DNA from: Candidatus Moduliflexus flocculans
Lineage (GTDB): Bacteria > Moduliflexota > Moduliflexia > Moduliflexales > Moduliflexaceae
Length of the DNA: 32,004 bases
Direction of reading: 5' to 3'
NCBI GenBank assembly: GCA_000739515.1
Contig: DF820456.1
Coordinates: 281,057 to 313,060, forward strand
Part shown: positions 24,210 to 32,004 of the stretch, in pieces
Position numbering within the stretch: position 1 is the stretch's first letter
Layout: every line of letters starts with the position of its first letter
Position numbers and translations under genes: made by a program
The notes under the pieces: model-generated
The model's input: only the letters and a program-made list of their open reading frames with translations
Database searches by the model: none
Told to the model about the DNA's origin: nothing

Positions 24210-24842
24210 TCATTCGACAAGGGCGTCGGACGCACTTGTTTCGATGTAAAACACCTCTTCCCCCGAATTTATTCTGGTAAGTAACGTCCCGATCTGCTCG
24301 ATAGGCAATACATAATCCACCTGTGCCGCATTCAGCGCGGCTTGCGGCATTGATGCCACCTCAGCAGTGGATGGGTCTTGCACAATTGTCAATCCCCCAA
24401 CCGCGTTAATTTTCTGCAATCCCCGACTTCCATCCGAATTCGCCCCCGTTAAAATCACGCCGATCAACCGCGAACGATATGCGTCTGCTGCCGTAAAAAA
24501 GAGTTCATCTATTGATGGACGGGCATAGTTCACTTTTTCGGTCGAAGCCAGCGACAATGTGTGGTCCATTTCCACCAGGAGGTGATAATTCGGTGGCGCA
24601 ATATATACAACTCCTGCGTGAATCGGCGCTTTGTCAAGCGCTTCTTGCACGGGAATCCGGCAACGCGCGTTCAAATGCGTCACGAGAAAATTACTCGAAT
24701 GCGGATGCTGATGCGGCACGACAAGCACGGCCATGCGAAAATCCGCTGTCAACGAGGAAAATAGCCGCTGCAAGGCATCCAGTCCCCCGGTCGAAACGCC
24801 GATGACGACAGCCTCATAATGTTTTTTTATAGATTTTTTCAT
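24210..24842 (-). CDS. cheB: CheB-type protein-glutamate methylesterase domain protein
   Basis: Catalytic CheB domain without the usual N-terminal receiver. CheB removes methyl groups from (or deamidates) chemoreceptor glutamates. From the ATG at 24842 (210 residues) the triad is visible: Ser17 in GVSTGG, His44 in VVPHQH and Asp137 in LTGANSDGS. AGGLTIVQDPSTAEV-type sequence near the C-terminus is typical. The gene starts 29 nt inside the end of cheR (translational coupling); a longer frame from 24938 lies wholly within cheR and is rejected. Without a receiver, control by CheA phosphorylation is unlikely. Confidence 0.92.
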   Translation of the reverse strand: MKKSIKKHYEAVVIGVSTGGLDALQRLFSSLTADFRMAVLVVPHQHPHSSNFLVTHLNARCRIPVQEALDKAPIHAGVVYIAPPNYHLLVEMDHTLSLASTEKVNYARPSIDELFFTAADAYRSRLIGVILTGANSDGSRGLQKINAVGGLTIVQDPSTAEVASMPQAALNAAQVDYVLPIEQIGTLLTRINSGEEVFYIETSASDALVE

Positions 24843-25704
24843 CAGCGACGATCTCTTCGAATGCGTGCGCATTATCAGAGAAATGCAATGTTTCTTTCGA
24901 TCCCAGGCAAAGGAGGCCAGAGCGGCATAAACTTTCATGAAATAATCGAATCACGCGATTTTGCAAGGTTCGATTAAAATAAATCAGCACATTTCGGCAC
25001 AAGATCAAATGCATTTCGCCAAACACGCCGTCGGTTTCCAGATTATGATTGGCAAACACCATATTTTTTTTCAGCGAACGGTCAAGCAGTATCGAATTAT
25101 GATGCGCGGTGTAATATTCGACAAACGCGGTTTTCCCTCCGGCGCGTTGATAATTGAGCGTATAATCTTTAATGTGTTCAAGCGAATAGATACCTTCTCG
25201 CGCCTTTTGCAGCACCACGTCATTGAAATCAGTCGCATAAATCTGCGTCCGGTCATACAGCCCTTCTTCTTTGAGCAAAATCGCCATCGAATAGGCTTCT
25301 TCGCCCGTCGAACACCCGGCGTGCCAGATTTTGATAAACGGATACGTTCTTAATATCGGCACGACTTCCTGACGCAGCGCGACGTAAAAGGACGGATCGC
25401 GAAACATTTCGGTCACGTTGATTGACAGATCAAGCAGCAGGCGCTCGAAAAACTCGATGTCATGCAGAATGCGATGCTGCATTTCCGCCATGGTGGCGAT
25501 GTTCGCTAAATTTTTGCGATGCATGATGCGCCGCTTCACCGATGCGCGGGCGTAATCGCGGAAATCGTAGCCGTATTTCAAATGAATCGCTTCTAACAAC
25601 AATTGAATTTCGATCTGCTCGGTATCCACATCATGCAAGCTGGCTGGCGCGTTTTCAGGCATTTTGGGGGCATCATGCAGCGAAAACATGCGTTTCATGA
25701 ACAT
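24814..25704 (-). CDS. cheR: CheR-type protein-glutamate O-methyltransferase
   Basis: SAM-dependent methyltransferase of the CheR family. Start taken at the ATG at 25704 (296 residues); the TTG at 25734 would translate an inverted repeat, and the ATG at 25689 is also possible. N-terminal helical domain (VKRRIMHRKNLANI), NVTEMFRDPSFY (the family FFRD-like motif), SAM site HAGCSTGEEAYSMAILL, ATDFNDVVL and FGEMHLILCRNVLIYF. First gene of cheR-cheB-kinase on the minus strand. No receptor, CheA, CheW or CheY gene is in the window, so the target may be the co-encoded PAS kinase or receptors elsewhere. Confidence 0.92.
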   Translation of the reverse strand: MFMKRMFSLHDAPKMPENAPASLHDVDTEQIEIQLLLEAIHLKYGYDFRDYARASVKRRIMHRKNLANIATMAEMQHRILHDIEFFERLLLDLSINVTEMFRDPSFYVALRQEVVPILRTYPFIKIWHAGCSTGEEAYSMAILLKEEGLYDRTQIYATDFNDVVLQKAREGIYSLEHIKDYTLNYQRAGGKTAFVEYYTAHHNSILLDRSLKKNMVFANHNLETDGVFGEMHLILCRNVLIYFNRTLQNRVIRLFHESLCRSGLLCLGSKETLHFSDNAHAFEEIVADEKIYKKTL

Positions 25705-25712
25705 AGAAGACG

Positions 25713-25749
25713 CCAACGGCGCGAATGACGCCAACGGTCGCGCCGTTGG
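25713..25749. repeat. 11-bp palindrome before cheR
   Basis: CCAACGGCGCG (25713-25723) and CGCGCCGTTGG (25739-25749), with a further copy of GACGCCAACGG in the loop. It lies in the gap between the nuclease-like gene and cheR. Confidence 0.6.
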
Positions 25750-25755
25750 GCGTGT

Positions 25756-26391
25756 TCAGGCGGCGATTTCGCTCGCCCACTCCGCGACCATGCGCTTTAA
25801 CACTTTTAAAATGCGGAAAATATCGAACACATCGTCGCGGGTGGCGACATACGCTGGACTGATGGCATATTGTTTGCCGCGCAGCGCCATGAAACACCAA
25901 TCATAGCCGATAATATACGCGCCATAGACCGGATGCCGATGCGCGTTCAGTTCTTGCGCGACGAGCATAGTGGCCAGCGCCTGCCCCGCCGGATCGCCTT
26001 CGGGGTCTTTGTATTTTTTGTATTCCTGGATGCAGAAATAGGGCATTTTCGGTTCGCGAAATCCTGAGGCGATCATCCCGTCAGGCTTGCCGGACATTTC
26101 AACACCCTCGACCAATCCGCTCAACGGTCGCTCGGCGAAAAAGTTCGCTTGTTTGCTCGCAAAGCTGACTAACGCCATGATCGGTCCGATAAAATTATAA
26201 GCGAGTTCCGTTTCATTCCAATCGTAACCGCTAAACTTCAACTGATGGCGAAAGACGGCAATCATCTGCCGTTCCAATTCCGAGACATCTGCCGATTGCT
26301 TCAGCCAGTCGTCCAAATCGGGTAACGTCTCGACTTGTTCGAGCCGAAAGGTGTTTTCAAGATACGCCAACGTGCAATCTTTGAAATTCAT
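25756..26391 (-). CDS. PD-(D/E)xK nuclease-fold protein
   Basis: 211 residues. The segment GKPDGMI (Asp104) followed by FCIQEYKK (Glu123-x-Lys125) and a helix with GQALATMLVAQE fits the PD-(D/E)xK restriction-endonuclease-like core. The active-site residues look intact, so nuclease activity is possible but unproven. The N-terminal about 90 residues are mostly helical. The ATG at 26391 follows GGAGGG by 6 nt. Transcribed divergently from uvrA; cheR follows 51 nt after its stop. A second PD-(D/E)xK protein lies on the other side of uvrA. Family name not known to me. Confidence 0.65.
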   Translation of the reverse strand: MNFKDCTLAYLENTFRLEQVETLPDLDDWLKQSADVSELERQMIAVFRHQLKFSGYDWNETELAYNFIGPIMALVSFASKQANFFAERPLSGLVEGVEMSGKPDGMIASGFREPKMPYFCIQEYKKYKDPEGDPAGQALATMLVAQELNAHRHPVYGAYIIGYDWCFMALRGKQYAISPAYVATRDDVFDIFRILKVLKRMVAEWASEIAA

Positions 26392-26434
26392 CTAACTCCC
26401 TCCTGTTTAAATCTCTCGTTCATGAATCTCTGGA

Positions 26435-26463
26435 TCTATTCTGCCGAATCACGGTTTTGTCAA
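26435..26463 (-). promoter_or_regulatory. Promoter for the nuclease-fold gene
   Basis: Minus strand: TTGACA (26458-26463), 17-nt spacer, AATAGA (26435-26440). On the plus strand TTGACA at 26492-26497 may be the -35 box for uvrA, but no good -10 was found. Confidence 0.4.
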
Positions 26464-26528
26464 TCGTTTTTCATGAAAAAGAGCGGATCGCCTTGACATT
26501 CTTTCTGTTGCAGCACACAAGGCATATC

Positions 26529-29426
26529 ATGGATATAATTAACCTTCAAGGCATTCGGGTGCATAACCTGAAAAATATTTCACTTGAACTTCCGCGCAAT
26601 CACCTGATCGTCATTACCGGCGTCAGCGGCTCGGGCAAGTCGAGTCTCGCGTTCGACACAATTTACGCCGAAGGGCAGCGACGTTACGTGGAATCGCTCT
26701 CGGCGTACGCCCGCCAGTTTTTAGAACGGATGGACAAGCCCGATGTGGATAGCATTTCCGGCATTCCGCCCGCCATCGCCATCGAGCAGAAAAATCGCGT
26801 CCGCAACGCCCGCTCCACCGTCGGCACGACCACCGAAATTGACGATTATCTGCGCCTGCTCTTCGCCCGCATCGGCACGACCTACTGCGAACGCTGCCGC
26901 CAACCGGTGCGGAAAGATTCGGTTGCCTCAATTCAGGACTGGCTGTTCAGCTTGCCGGAACGAACGCGGTTTTTGGTGACGTTTCCATTGCCCCAAGACT
27001 TCCGAGGTCTTGAAGACCTCGTAAGTCTCAAGGATACGCTCATTGGAAAGGGCTTTCAGCGTGTCTTAATCGGCGATGATATCCTTGAACTCCCCTCCTG
27101 GGAGGGGTTGGGGGTGGGTAGCGAAGAGCGTCGATTTCTCAATGCCCAACCCACCCCTTCCCCCTCCCAGGAGGGGAATGTGCGCGACATCCTGGTCGTT
27201 GTGGATCGCCTGATGCTGAAACAGGCGGATCGCCAGCGCATCGCCGACGCGCTCGAAACGGCGTATCAGGAAGGCAACGGGCGGCTTGCGGTCTGCGTGC
27301 TGGAAGAAGACACCGAGCAAGTGACAAAACCGCTGCGCCCGCTGACGTTTCGCCGCTATCGCTTCAGCCGCGCCTTCGAATGCGCCAACTGCGGCATTCA
27401 ATACGCCGAACCCGAACCGCGCATGTTTTCCTTCAATAATCCATTTGGCGCGTGTCCCGAATGTCATGGTTTCGGCGACAAAATGACCTGGAATCTCGAT
27501 CTGATTATCCCGAATTGGAAAAAAAGCATCCGCGATGGCGCGATTCTCCCCTGGAACACGCCGAAAAGTCGTGGCATTTTGCGGCAATTGGAACGTATCG
27601 CGCCGAAATACGGTTTTACGCTCGATACTCCTATCGAGCAGTTAACGCCGCCGCAACGCGCCTTTCTGATCGAAGGCAACGCCGAATTCATCGGCATTCT
27701 GCCGTTTTTCGCGATGCTGGAAGAGCAAAAATACAAAATGCACGTGCGCGTGTTCATGAGCAAATTTCGCGGCTATACGACCTGTCCGGTCTGCAAAGGT
27801 TCGCGCCTGAAACCGGCGGCGGGCTTCGTCCGCATCGGCGGCAAAACGATTTACGAGGTCGCCCGCATGACTGTCGCCGACGCTTGCCGCTTTTTCGCGA
27901 CGCTGCCGCTTTCCGATTTCGAGCGCGGCGTGGCGGAAAAGCTATTAGACGAATTGCGCAACCGCCTGCAATATCTGCTTGATGTCGGCCTCGATTATCT
28001 GACGCTGAACCGGCTGTCGCGCACGTTAAGCGGCGGCGAGATGCAGCGGATTCATCTCGCCACCTCGCTCGGCACGTCGCTTGTCGGCTCGCTCTACGTA
28101 TTGGACGAGCCGAGCATCGGCTTGCATCCCCGCGATAACGCCCGTCTGATCGAGCTGCTGAAAACGCTGCGAGACAAGGGCAACACGGTCATCGTCGTCG
28201 AGCATGACCTTGAGATGATGCGGGAAAGCGACTTTTTAGTTGATTTAGGGCCGCAAGCGGGCGAGCAGGGCGGCGAAGTCGTCTTTGCCGGAGCGACCCG
28301 CGATCTATTCACGCAAAGCGGCGTGGCGTCGCTGACCGGTCAATATCTGCGCGGCGAACAGGCGATTCCGCTTCCGGTCTCGCGCCGCATTCCGACAGAA
28401 GCGTGTTTGCGGCTCGAAGGCGCGTCGGAGCATAATCTCAAAGGGATTGACGCGACCTTTCCGCTTGGCCTCTTCGTCTGCGTAACAGGCGTCTCCGGTT
28501 CAGGCAAAAGCACGTTGATTTCCGACCTGCTTTATCCCGCGCTGAAAGGCGAACGTCGCCCCGGTAATGGCTTCGCCGCGCTGCATGGCCGCGAACAGAT
28601 CGCGGACGTGATTCTCGTTGATCAATCGCCGATTGGCCGGACGCCGCGCTCGAATCCGGTGACGTACATGAGCGCCTTCGACGACATCCGCAAGCTGTTC
28701 GCGGCGACGCGCCTCGCGCAGATGCGCGGCTATACCGCCGGAACGTTTTCGTTCAATGTCGCGGGCGGGCGTTGCGATGTCTGCGAAGGGAACGGGCTGA
28801 TCGAGGTGGACATGCAATTTCTGGCGGATGTCTATTTGACCTGCGACGCTTGCAACGGCAAACGCTACAAACGCGACGTGCTGGATGTGCTCTGGAACGG
28901 CCTGACGATTCATGACGCGCTGAATCTGACCGTAGATGACGCGGTTGCCCGCTTCGAAGGCCAGCGCAGCCTGCTCAATAAATTGAAAACGCTTCAGGCC
29001 GTCGGCCTCGGCTATTTGCGGCTCGGTCAGCCAGCGACCACGCTCTCCGGCGGCGAAGCGCAACGCCTGAAACTCGCGGAACAACTTGCCGACAAGCGCA
29101 AGCAGCGGACATTGTATCTGTTCGACGAACCGACCACCGGCCTGCATCTCGCCGACATCGCGCGCTTGCTCGACTGTTTCCGGAAACTGCTGGATCGCGG
29201 CCATTCGCTCATCGTCATCGAACACAACCTCGACGTGATCAAATGCGCCGATTACCTGATTGACCTCGGCCCTGACGGCGGAGATCGCGGCGGTCGCATC
29301 GTCGCCTACGGCACGCCGGAAGCGGTGGCGCAGGTCGCCGCGTCGCATACTGGGCGCTATTTGCAGGCATATTCATCACAGATGCGTACAAAAGACTTGA
29401 CTCTTTTTCACGATCAATCTTTATGA
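26529..29426 (+). CDS. uvrA: Excinuclease ABC subunit A
   Basis: DNA-damage sensor of nucleotide excision repair; a dimeric ABC ATPase that loads UvrB. 965 residues from the ATG at 26529 (AAGG 8 nt upstream; the longer frame from 26457 adds non-homologous residues). First ATPase: Walker A GVSGSGKSS, signature LSGGEMQRIHL, Walker B LYVLDEPSIGLH. Second: GVSGSGKST, LSGGEAQRLKL, LYLFDEPTTGLH. Zinc modules: CANC...CPEC and CDVC...CDAC. Two palindromic repeats are translated in frame in the N-terminal half (residues about 156-167 and 188-217), the second adding a PSWEGLGVG...PTPSPSQEG segment absent from typical UvrA. Otherwise the frame is intact and probably functional. Confidence 0.97.
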   Translation: MDIINLQGIRVHNLKNISLELPRNHLIVITGVSGSGKSSLAFDTIYAEGQRRYVESLSAYARQFLERMDKPDVDSISGIPPAIAIEQKNRVRNARSTVGTTTEIDDYLRLLFARIGTTYCERCRQPVRKDSVASIQDWLFSLPERTRFLVTFPLPQDFRGLEDLVSLKDTLIGKGFQRVLIGDDILELPSWEGLGVGSEERRFLNAQPTPSPSQEGNVRDILVVVDRLMLKQADRQRIADALETAYQEGNGRLAVCVLEEDTEQVTKPLRPLTFRRYRFSRAFECANCGIQYAEPEPRMFSFNNPFGACPECHGFGDKMTWNLDLIIPNWKKSIRDGAILPWNTPKSRGILRQLERIAPKYGFTLDTPIEQLTPPQRAFLIEGNAEFIGILPFFAMLEEQKYKMHVRVFMSKFRGYTTCPVCKGSRLKPAAGFVRIGGKTIYEVARMTVADACRFFATLPLSDFERGVAEKLLDELRNRLQYLLDVGLDYLTLNRLSRTLSGGEMQRIHLATSLGTSLVGSLYVLDEPSIGLHPRDNARLIELLKTLRDKGNTVIVVEHDLEMMRESDFLVDLGPQAGEQGGEVVFAGATRDLFTQSGVASLTGQYLRGEQAIPLPVSRRIPTEACLRLEGASEHNLKGIDATFPLGLFVCVTGVSGSGKSTLISDLLYPALKGERRPGNGFAALHGREQIADVILVDQSPIGRTPRSNPVTYMSAFDDIRKLFAATRLAQMRGYTAGTFSFNVAGGRCDVCEGNGLIEVDMQFLADVYLTCDACNGKRYKRDVLDVLWNGLTIHDALNLTVDDAVARFEGQRSLLNKLKTLQAVGLGYLRLGQPATTLSGGEAQRLKLAEQLADKRKQRTLYLFDEPTTGLHLADIARLLDCFRKLLDRGHSLIVIEHNLDVIKCADYLIDLGPDGGDRGGRIVAYGTPEAVAQVAASHTGRYLQAYSSQMRTKDLTLFHDQSL
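26996..27028. repeat. Palindromic repeat inside uvrA (first)
   Basis: AGACTTCCGAGGTCTT (26996-27011) and AAGACCTCGTAAGTCT (27013-27028) pair over 16 bp with one mismatch and a 1-nt loop. Translated as QDFRGLEDLVSL, just after LVTFPLP. Confidence 0.75.
27090..27177. repeat. Palindromic repeat inside uvrA (second)
   Basis: CCCCTCCTGGGAGGGG (27092-27107) with trailing TTGGGGGTGGG pairs with the arm ending CCCTCCCAGGAGGGG (27162-27176). The same 16-bp arm is found at 9650-9665. Its removal would join IGDDILEL to NVRDILVVVDRL, the expected UvrA sequence. Confidence 0.85.
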
Positions 29427-29488
29427 TATTGACATGGAGAATTGGAATGACGACTGAATACTTGTACCTGCCTTGAGGAGGTCACACG

Positions 29489-30094
29489 ATGAGTTATAGC
29501 AACTTTACCATAGAAATCTTGAAGGAACAGTTTGCAATCGAATTGATCGAGGATGTCAATCTCTTTCCGCAGCCGCCCTCTGTTGCTGTTCCCACGCTGC
29601 TTTTGGAACTGTTGCAGCGCTATATCCCGCTCGCCATCACGATGAGCACCGAAAAAGCGCGTTCCGAATTGATTATTGCGCCGATTCTGGCAGAATTCAA
29701 GCTGCAATACAAAGAGCGAGTGAGTTTGTTTTCCGGGGTTGATTTCAACATTGATGTATCAAAAGGCTTGAATGGTCGGTGCGATTATATTCTCTCCAAA
29801 TCGAAAGAACAGTTGATGGTGAGCGCTCCCGTGCTGATGATGGTTGAGGCGAAAAATGATAAGATTGTCGAAGGAATTCCTCAGTGCATCGCTGAAATGA
29901 TTGCGGCGCAACTGTTCAATCGCCAGAAAAACGCAATGATTCCGATCATCTATGGCGTTGTCACAACCGGGAGCCTCTGGCGATTTTTAACGTTGAAAGA
30001 GCAGGTGGCGTCGGTTGATATTGTCGAATATCCTCTCCAGCAACTCAATAACATTCTCGGCATTTTGCAAAAGATTATCGGCATAGAGACATAA
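29489..30094 (+). CDS. PD-(D/E)xK nuclease-fold protein (cyanobacterial-type family)
   Basis: 201 residues. From memory it resembles a family abundant in cyanobacteria, with EKARSELIIAPIL, FSGVDFNID and GLNGRCDYIL (Asp99), then LMMVEAKND (Glu120-x-Lys122) and QCIAEMIAAQLFN. The D...ExK arrangement is the PD-(D/E)xK nuclease core. No biochemical role is established to my knowledge. The ATG at 29489 is placed by GAGGAGG 8 nt upstream. The next gene begins 3 nt after its stop, so the two are cotranscribed. It may be acquired; its composition is less GC-rich than uvrA. Confidence 0.7.
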   Translation: MSYSNFTIEILKEQFAIELIEDVNLFPQPPSVAVPTLLLELLQRYIPLAITMSTEKARSELIIAPILAEFKLQYKERVSLFSGVDFNIDVSKGLNGRCDYILSKSKEQLMVSAPVLMMVEAKNDKIVEGIPQCIAEMIAAQLFNRQKNAMIPIIYGVVTTGSLWRFLTLKEQVASVDIVEYPLQQLNNILGILQKIIGIET

Positions 30095-30097
30095 ACA

Positions 30098-30640
30098 ATG
30101 TGGAACTATCGCGTTGTCCGCAAAAAACATATATGGCGTCATCCCGATACGCAGGAGGAACAAACCTCTTATTCGTATGGCATTCATGAGGCGTATTACG
30201 ATCAACAGGGAAACGTCGGGATGATCACGCAAGAGGCGGTTGAACCGTATGGAGAAACTATCGAAGAACTCCGTCATGCGTGGGTGATGATGGCTGAAGC
30301 GTTCGGGCAGCCGCTTCTCGACGATGAGCAGATTCCTGAACCAGGTTATGACCGTCAATATGACATATTGGCCGCGTCTTGTGAAACCGACACGGGAGAA
30401 GTAGAAACGATTGAGTCAGTATTGCGAGCGCAATCAGATGAAGAACGAAAGGCGCATGACGCCGCACAAGAACAGCAGCGGCAACAGACAGAAGAAACGC
30501 ATCAACACCAGTTTGTCGGAACGCCGACGCTGAAAGAACTGATTGAACGCCTCTATGCGGATTATGCTGCGGCAGAAAAGAAATGCAACGGAACAGAGTT
30601 GTCAAACATCAGCGAAATTATCACAGACAGGAAAAAATAA
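30098..30640 (+). CDS. Conserved hypothetical protein
   Basis: 180 residues. The N-terminal about 90 residues (MWNYRVVRKKH, YSYGIHEAYYDQQGN, EAVEPYGETIEELRHAW, IPEPGYD) look like a small conserved protein I recall from cyanobacteria and other bacteria, with no known function. The C-terminal half is charged and Gln-rich and probably unstructured or coiled-coil (residues about 110-135). Cotranscribed with the nuclease-fold gene upstream. The stop codon lies in the loop of a terminator hairpin. Confidence 0.65.
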   Translation: MWNYRVVRKKHIWRHPDTQEEQTSYSYGIHEAYYDQQGNVGMITQEAVEPYGETIEELRHAWVMMAEAFGQPLLDDEQIPEPGYDRQYDILAASCETDTGEVETIESVLRAQSDEERKAHDAAQEQQRQQTEETHQHQFVGTPTLKELIERLYADYAAAEKKCNGTELSNISEIITDRKK

Positions 30641-30654
30641 TTTTTTCCTGTCTG
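30624..30654. terminator. Bidirectional terminator hairpin
   Basis: CAGACAGGAAAAAA (30624-30637) and TTTTTTCCTGTCTG (30641-30654) form a perfect 14-bp stem with the TAA stop in the loop. It lies between two convergent genes. The T-run is inside the stem. Confidence 0.7.
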
Positions 30655-30677
30655 CAATGATTCGATTGCGAGAATTT

Positions 30678-31688
30678 TTATTCAACGATTACGTAGCTAT
30701 ACACCTTGCAAATTCTCCGGCTTGGGTCTGAGACAGAGTCTGAATCCTTATAAGAAGGGGTGATCCCTGGTGGGACATCTTCTCCTCTGCCAATATTATT
30801 TTGCTCGACAACAACACGATGGTCAGCCTGTTCGATCACTTCTCGGATATACTCACCAATGGTATTCGCCCGGAATTGCGATAGGCGAAGGTTTAAAAAA
30901 CGTCGAAGGTCTAACGATTTTTCAGGCACTGTGCCTTCCATGCCTTCTGTCAGCGTTTTGACTAATGCCGTTCCTTTTTGAAATCCTTGCTGATCGGTGT
31001 AACCGATGACTGTGATTTTCATGGTCACCCTCTTTCCACTGGAAAATTGAGAGAGGTACTCTTGCTGCTTGGCAACAATTCTCTCAAAAAAATCTTTCAA
31101 CAACTGTTTTCCCGTGTCAGAAAGCTCGTATTTTCCAGGATCGAATGAAATATCGGAATCCAGAGTGGCCGTAATATTTTCATCGGTATTATGTTTGATG
31201 GTGACGACTTCTTCCAAATCCTCAAGCACTTTGTTTAAGGCGATAACTTCGCTGCCGCTTTCCAATTTTGTCGAATAATCCAATAATTCGTCAATTTTCG
31301 GCAGGAATTCTTTTAACGGGTTATCCGGGTCTTGCTCTGTAATGTCTTCGATCTGTTTTCTGGCGGTTCGCGCAAGCGGCGTAATTGTGGTTCGGTAAAA
31401 ATCTGTCAATATCCGTTGTGAAGCGCTTAAACTCTGGTTTGCCGCTACTTTCGCTTTATCTTGTTTCGACTTTGACTCTGAAAGTTTCAGGGCTTCATCA
31501 AGTTTGTCTTTTGCTTCTTGATAATCATCAGACCCCTTTTTTTCTTCATCCACCACGTTATCCATCACTGCAAACGCTTTTTGCGCTTCTTGGATCGCGG
31601 TATCGACGCCCGTGACGGGAGCAGCACATCCTGCCAAAATCATGACCCCCAAAATAAGCCCAACTATTTTGCCCAATGTTCCCCCCAT
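30678..31688 (-). CDS. Lipoprotein with helical DUF4398-like region and OmpA domain
   Basis: 336 residues from the ATG at 31688 (AAGGAG 8 nt upstream; the frame from 31787 is longer but unsupported). Lipobox I-L-A-G-C (Cys21). About 25-105 is a charged helical region resembling DUF4398 (DTAIQEAQKAFAVMD, YQEAKDKLDEALKL). About 190-320 resembles an OmpA-type peptidoglycan-binding domain: ISFDPGKYELSDTGKQLL, ITVIGYTDQQG and NLRLSQFRANTIGEYI. It probably anchors the outer membrane to the cell wall. On the minus strand TTGACA occurs about 95 nt upstream, with no good -10. Confidence 0.75.
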   Translation of the reverse strand: MGGTLGKIVGLILGVMILAGCAAPVTGVDTAIQEAQKAFAVMDNVVDEEKKGSDDYQEAKDKLDEALKLSESKSKQDKAKVAANQSLSASQRILTDFYRTTITPLARTARKQIEDITEQDPDNPLKEFLPKIDELLDYSTKLESGSEVIALNKVLEDLEEVVTIKHNTDENITATLDSDISFDPGKYELSDTGKQLLKDFFERIVAKQQEYLSQFSSGKRVTMKITVIGYTDQQGFQKGTALVKTLTEGMEGTVPEKSLDLRRFLNLRLSQFRANTIGEYIREVIEQADHRVVVEQNNIGRGEDVPPGITPSYKDSDSVSDPSRRICKVYSYVIVE

Positions 31689-31822
31689 AATAAAAACTCC
31701 TTTTTTTCGTGAAGACGCAAACAATGATATGAGATACGTTGTTTCTTTGAAAGAAAATGTCACAAAACCATGCATAACACTTGTCAAGAAGAAGTTTTAT
31801 AAAAAAATGAATGAGACGATTT

Positions 31823-32004
31823 TTACTCATAAAGCGCTAATTCTTCTCGATATGTTTCCAACGCCCGTTGGAGCTTATCAAGAAACGTTTGTATATCGGT
31901 GTCATCCTGGTAAAAGCGTTTATATAAGTCCTGGATATTGGTAACAATCTGAATCAGCGTGCGAAGTTGTTGAATCGTTTCGCTCTTTTCCTGCCGTTTT
32001 TCCG
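31823..32004 (-). CDS. C-terminal end of a coiled-coil protein (5' end outside window)
   Basis: The minus strand is open from the window edge to a TAA at 31823. The 60 residues (EKRQEKSETIQQLRTLIQIV, then QDLYKRFYQDD, LDKLQRALETYREEL) are charged and helical, so likely a coiled coil. A weak ATGAG/CTCAT hairpin followed by T-run lies just after the stop. Function not identifiable from this fragment. Confidence 0.6.
   Translation of the reverse strand, partial: EKRQEKSETIQQLRTLIQIVTNIQDLYKRFYQDDTDIQTFLDKLQRALETYREELALYE

Noticed and set aside
24843..24938. Extended CheB N-terminus
   Set aside because: The extra 32 residues overlap cheR in another frame and are unlike CheB; the ATG at 24842 gives the expected start of the catalytic domain.
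28500..29348. 282-codon frame on the minus strand opposite uvrA
   Set aside because: It lies entirely antisense to the conserved second ATPase half of uvrA and its translation has no recognisable protein features; GC-rich genes give such shadow frames.

Overview
The window (32,004 bp, roughly half G+C) comes from a Gram-negative-type bacterium. It encodes a BamD-like outer-membrane assembly lipoprotein, an OmpA-domain lipoprotein, three further exported proteins or lipoproteins, and a PEP-CTERM protein. Several traits together suggest an uncultured, candidate-phylum-like lineage such as Modulibacteria/KSB3 or a deltaproteobacterial relative: caspase-like, multi-PAS kinase and STAND-like ATPase genes, split gcvP, PD-(D/E)xK proteins of a type I recall from cyanobacteria, and many dispersed palindromic repeats. 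That placement is inference only.

Layout. 1-5.4 kb holds envelope genes: a PEGA-domain C-terminus, a bamD-like gene with an extra C-terminal module, a degraded reverse-strand gene, a TPR/Ig-like/caspase protein, and a convergent PPC-type lipoprotein. 5.4-7.7 kb holds mazG, an exported cyclophilin and a cold-shock protein with a long leader. 7.7-9.9 kb is mostly non-coding: a terminator-like hairpin, palindromic repeats, a PEP-CTERM gene preceded by a c-di-GMP-I (GEMM) riboswitch, and a set of nested inverted repeats. 9.9-13.1 kb has a pterin-dependent methyltransferase and an exported papain-like protein with an acidic repeat tail. 13.2-16.9 kb has a frameshifted pseudogene, a small zinc-ribbon gene and gcvPB-gcvPA, with a palindromic repeat at every junction. 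17.1-20.3 kb has a DUF554 membrane protein, an AAA/STAND-like ATPase and a small lipoprotein. 20.3-25.7 kb is a cheR-cheB-multi-PAS histidine kinase cluster. 25.7-30.6 kb has uvrA flanked by two PD-(D/E)xK-fold genes plus a small conserved gene. 30.6-32.0 kb has a DUF4398/OmpA lipoprotein and the end of a coiled-coil gene.

The most notable points are: (i) the c-di-GMP riboswitch directly upstream of a PEP-CTERM surface-protein gene; (ii) two unrelated palindromic repeats lying in frame inside uvrA, one of which matches an intergenic copy about 17 kb away; (iii) nested palindromes and palindromes at each gene junction of the gcvP cluster; (iv) a sensor kinase whose receiver domain has lost its phosphorylation residues; and (v) two decayed genes. 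No rRNA, tRNA, CRISPR array or transposase gene was seen.
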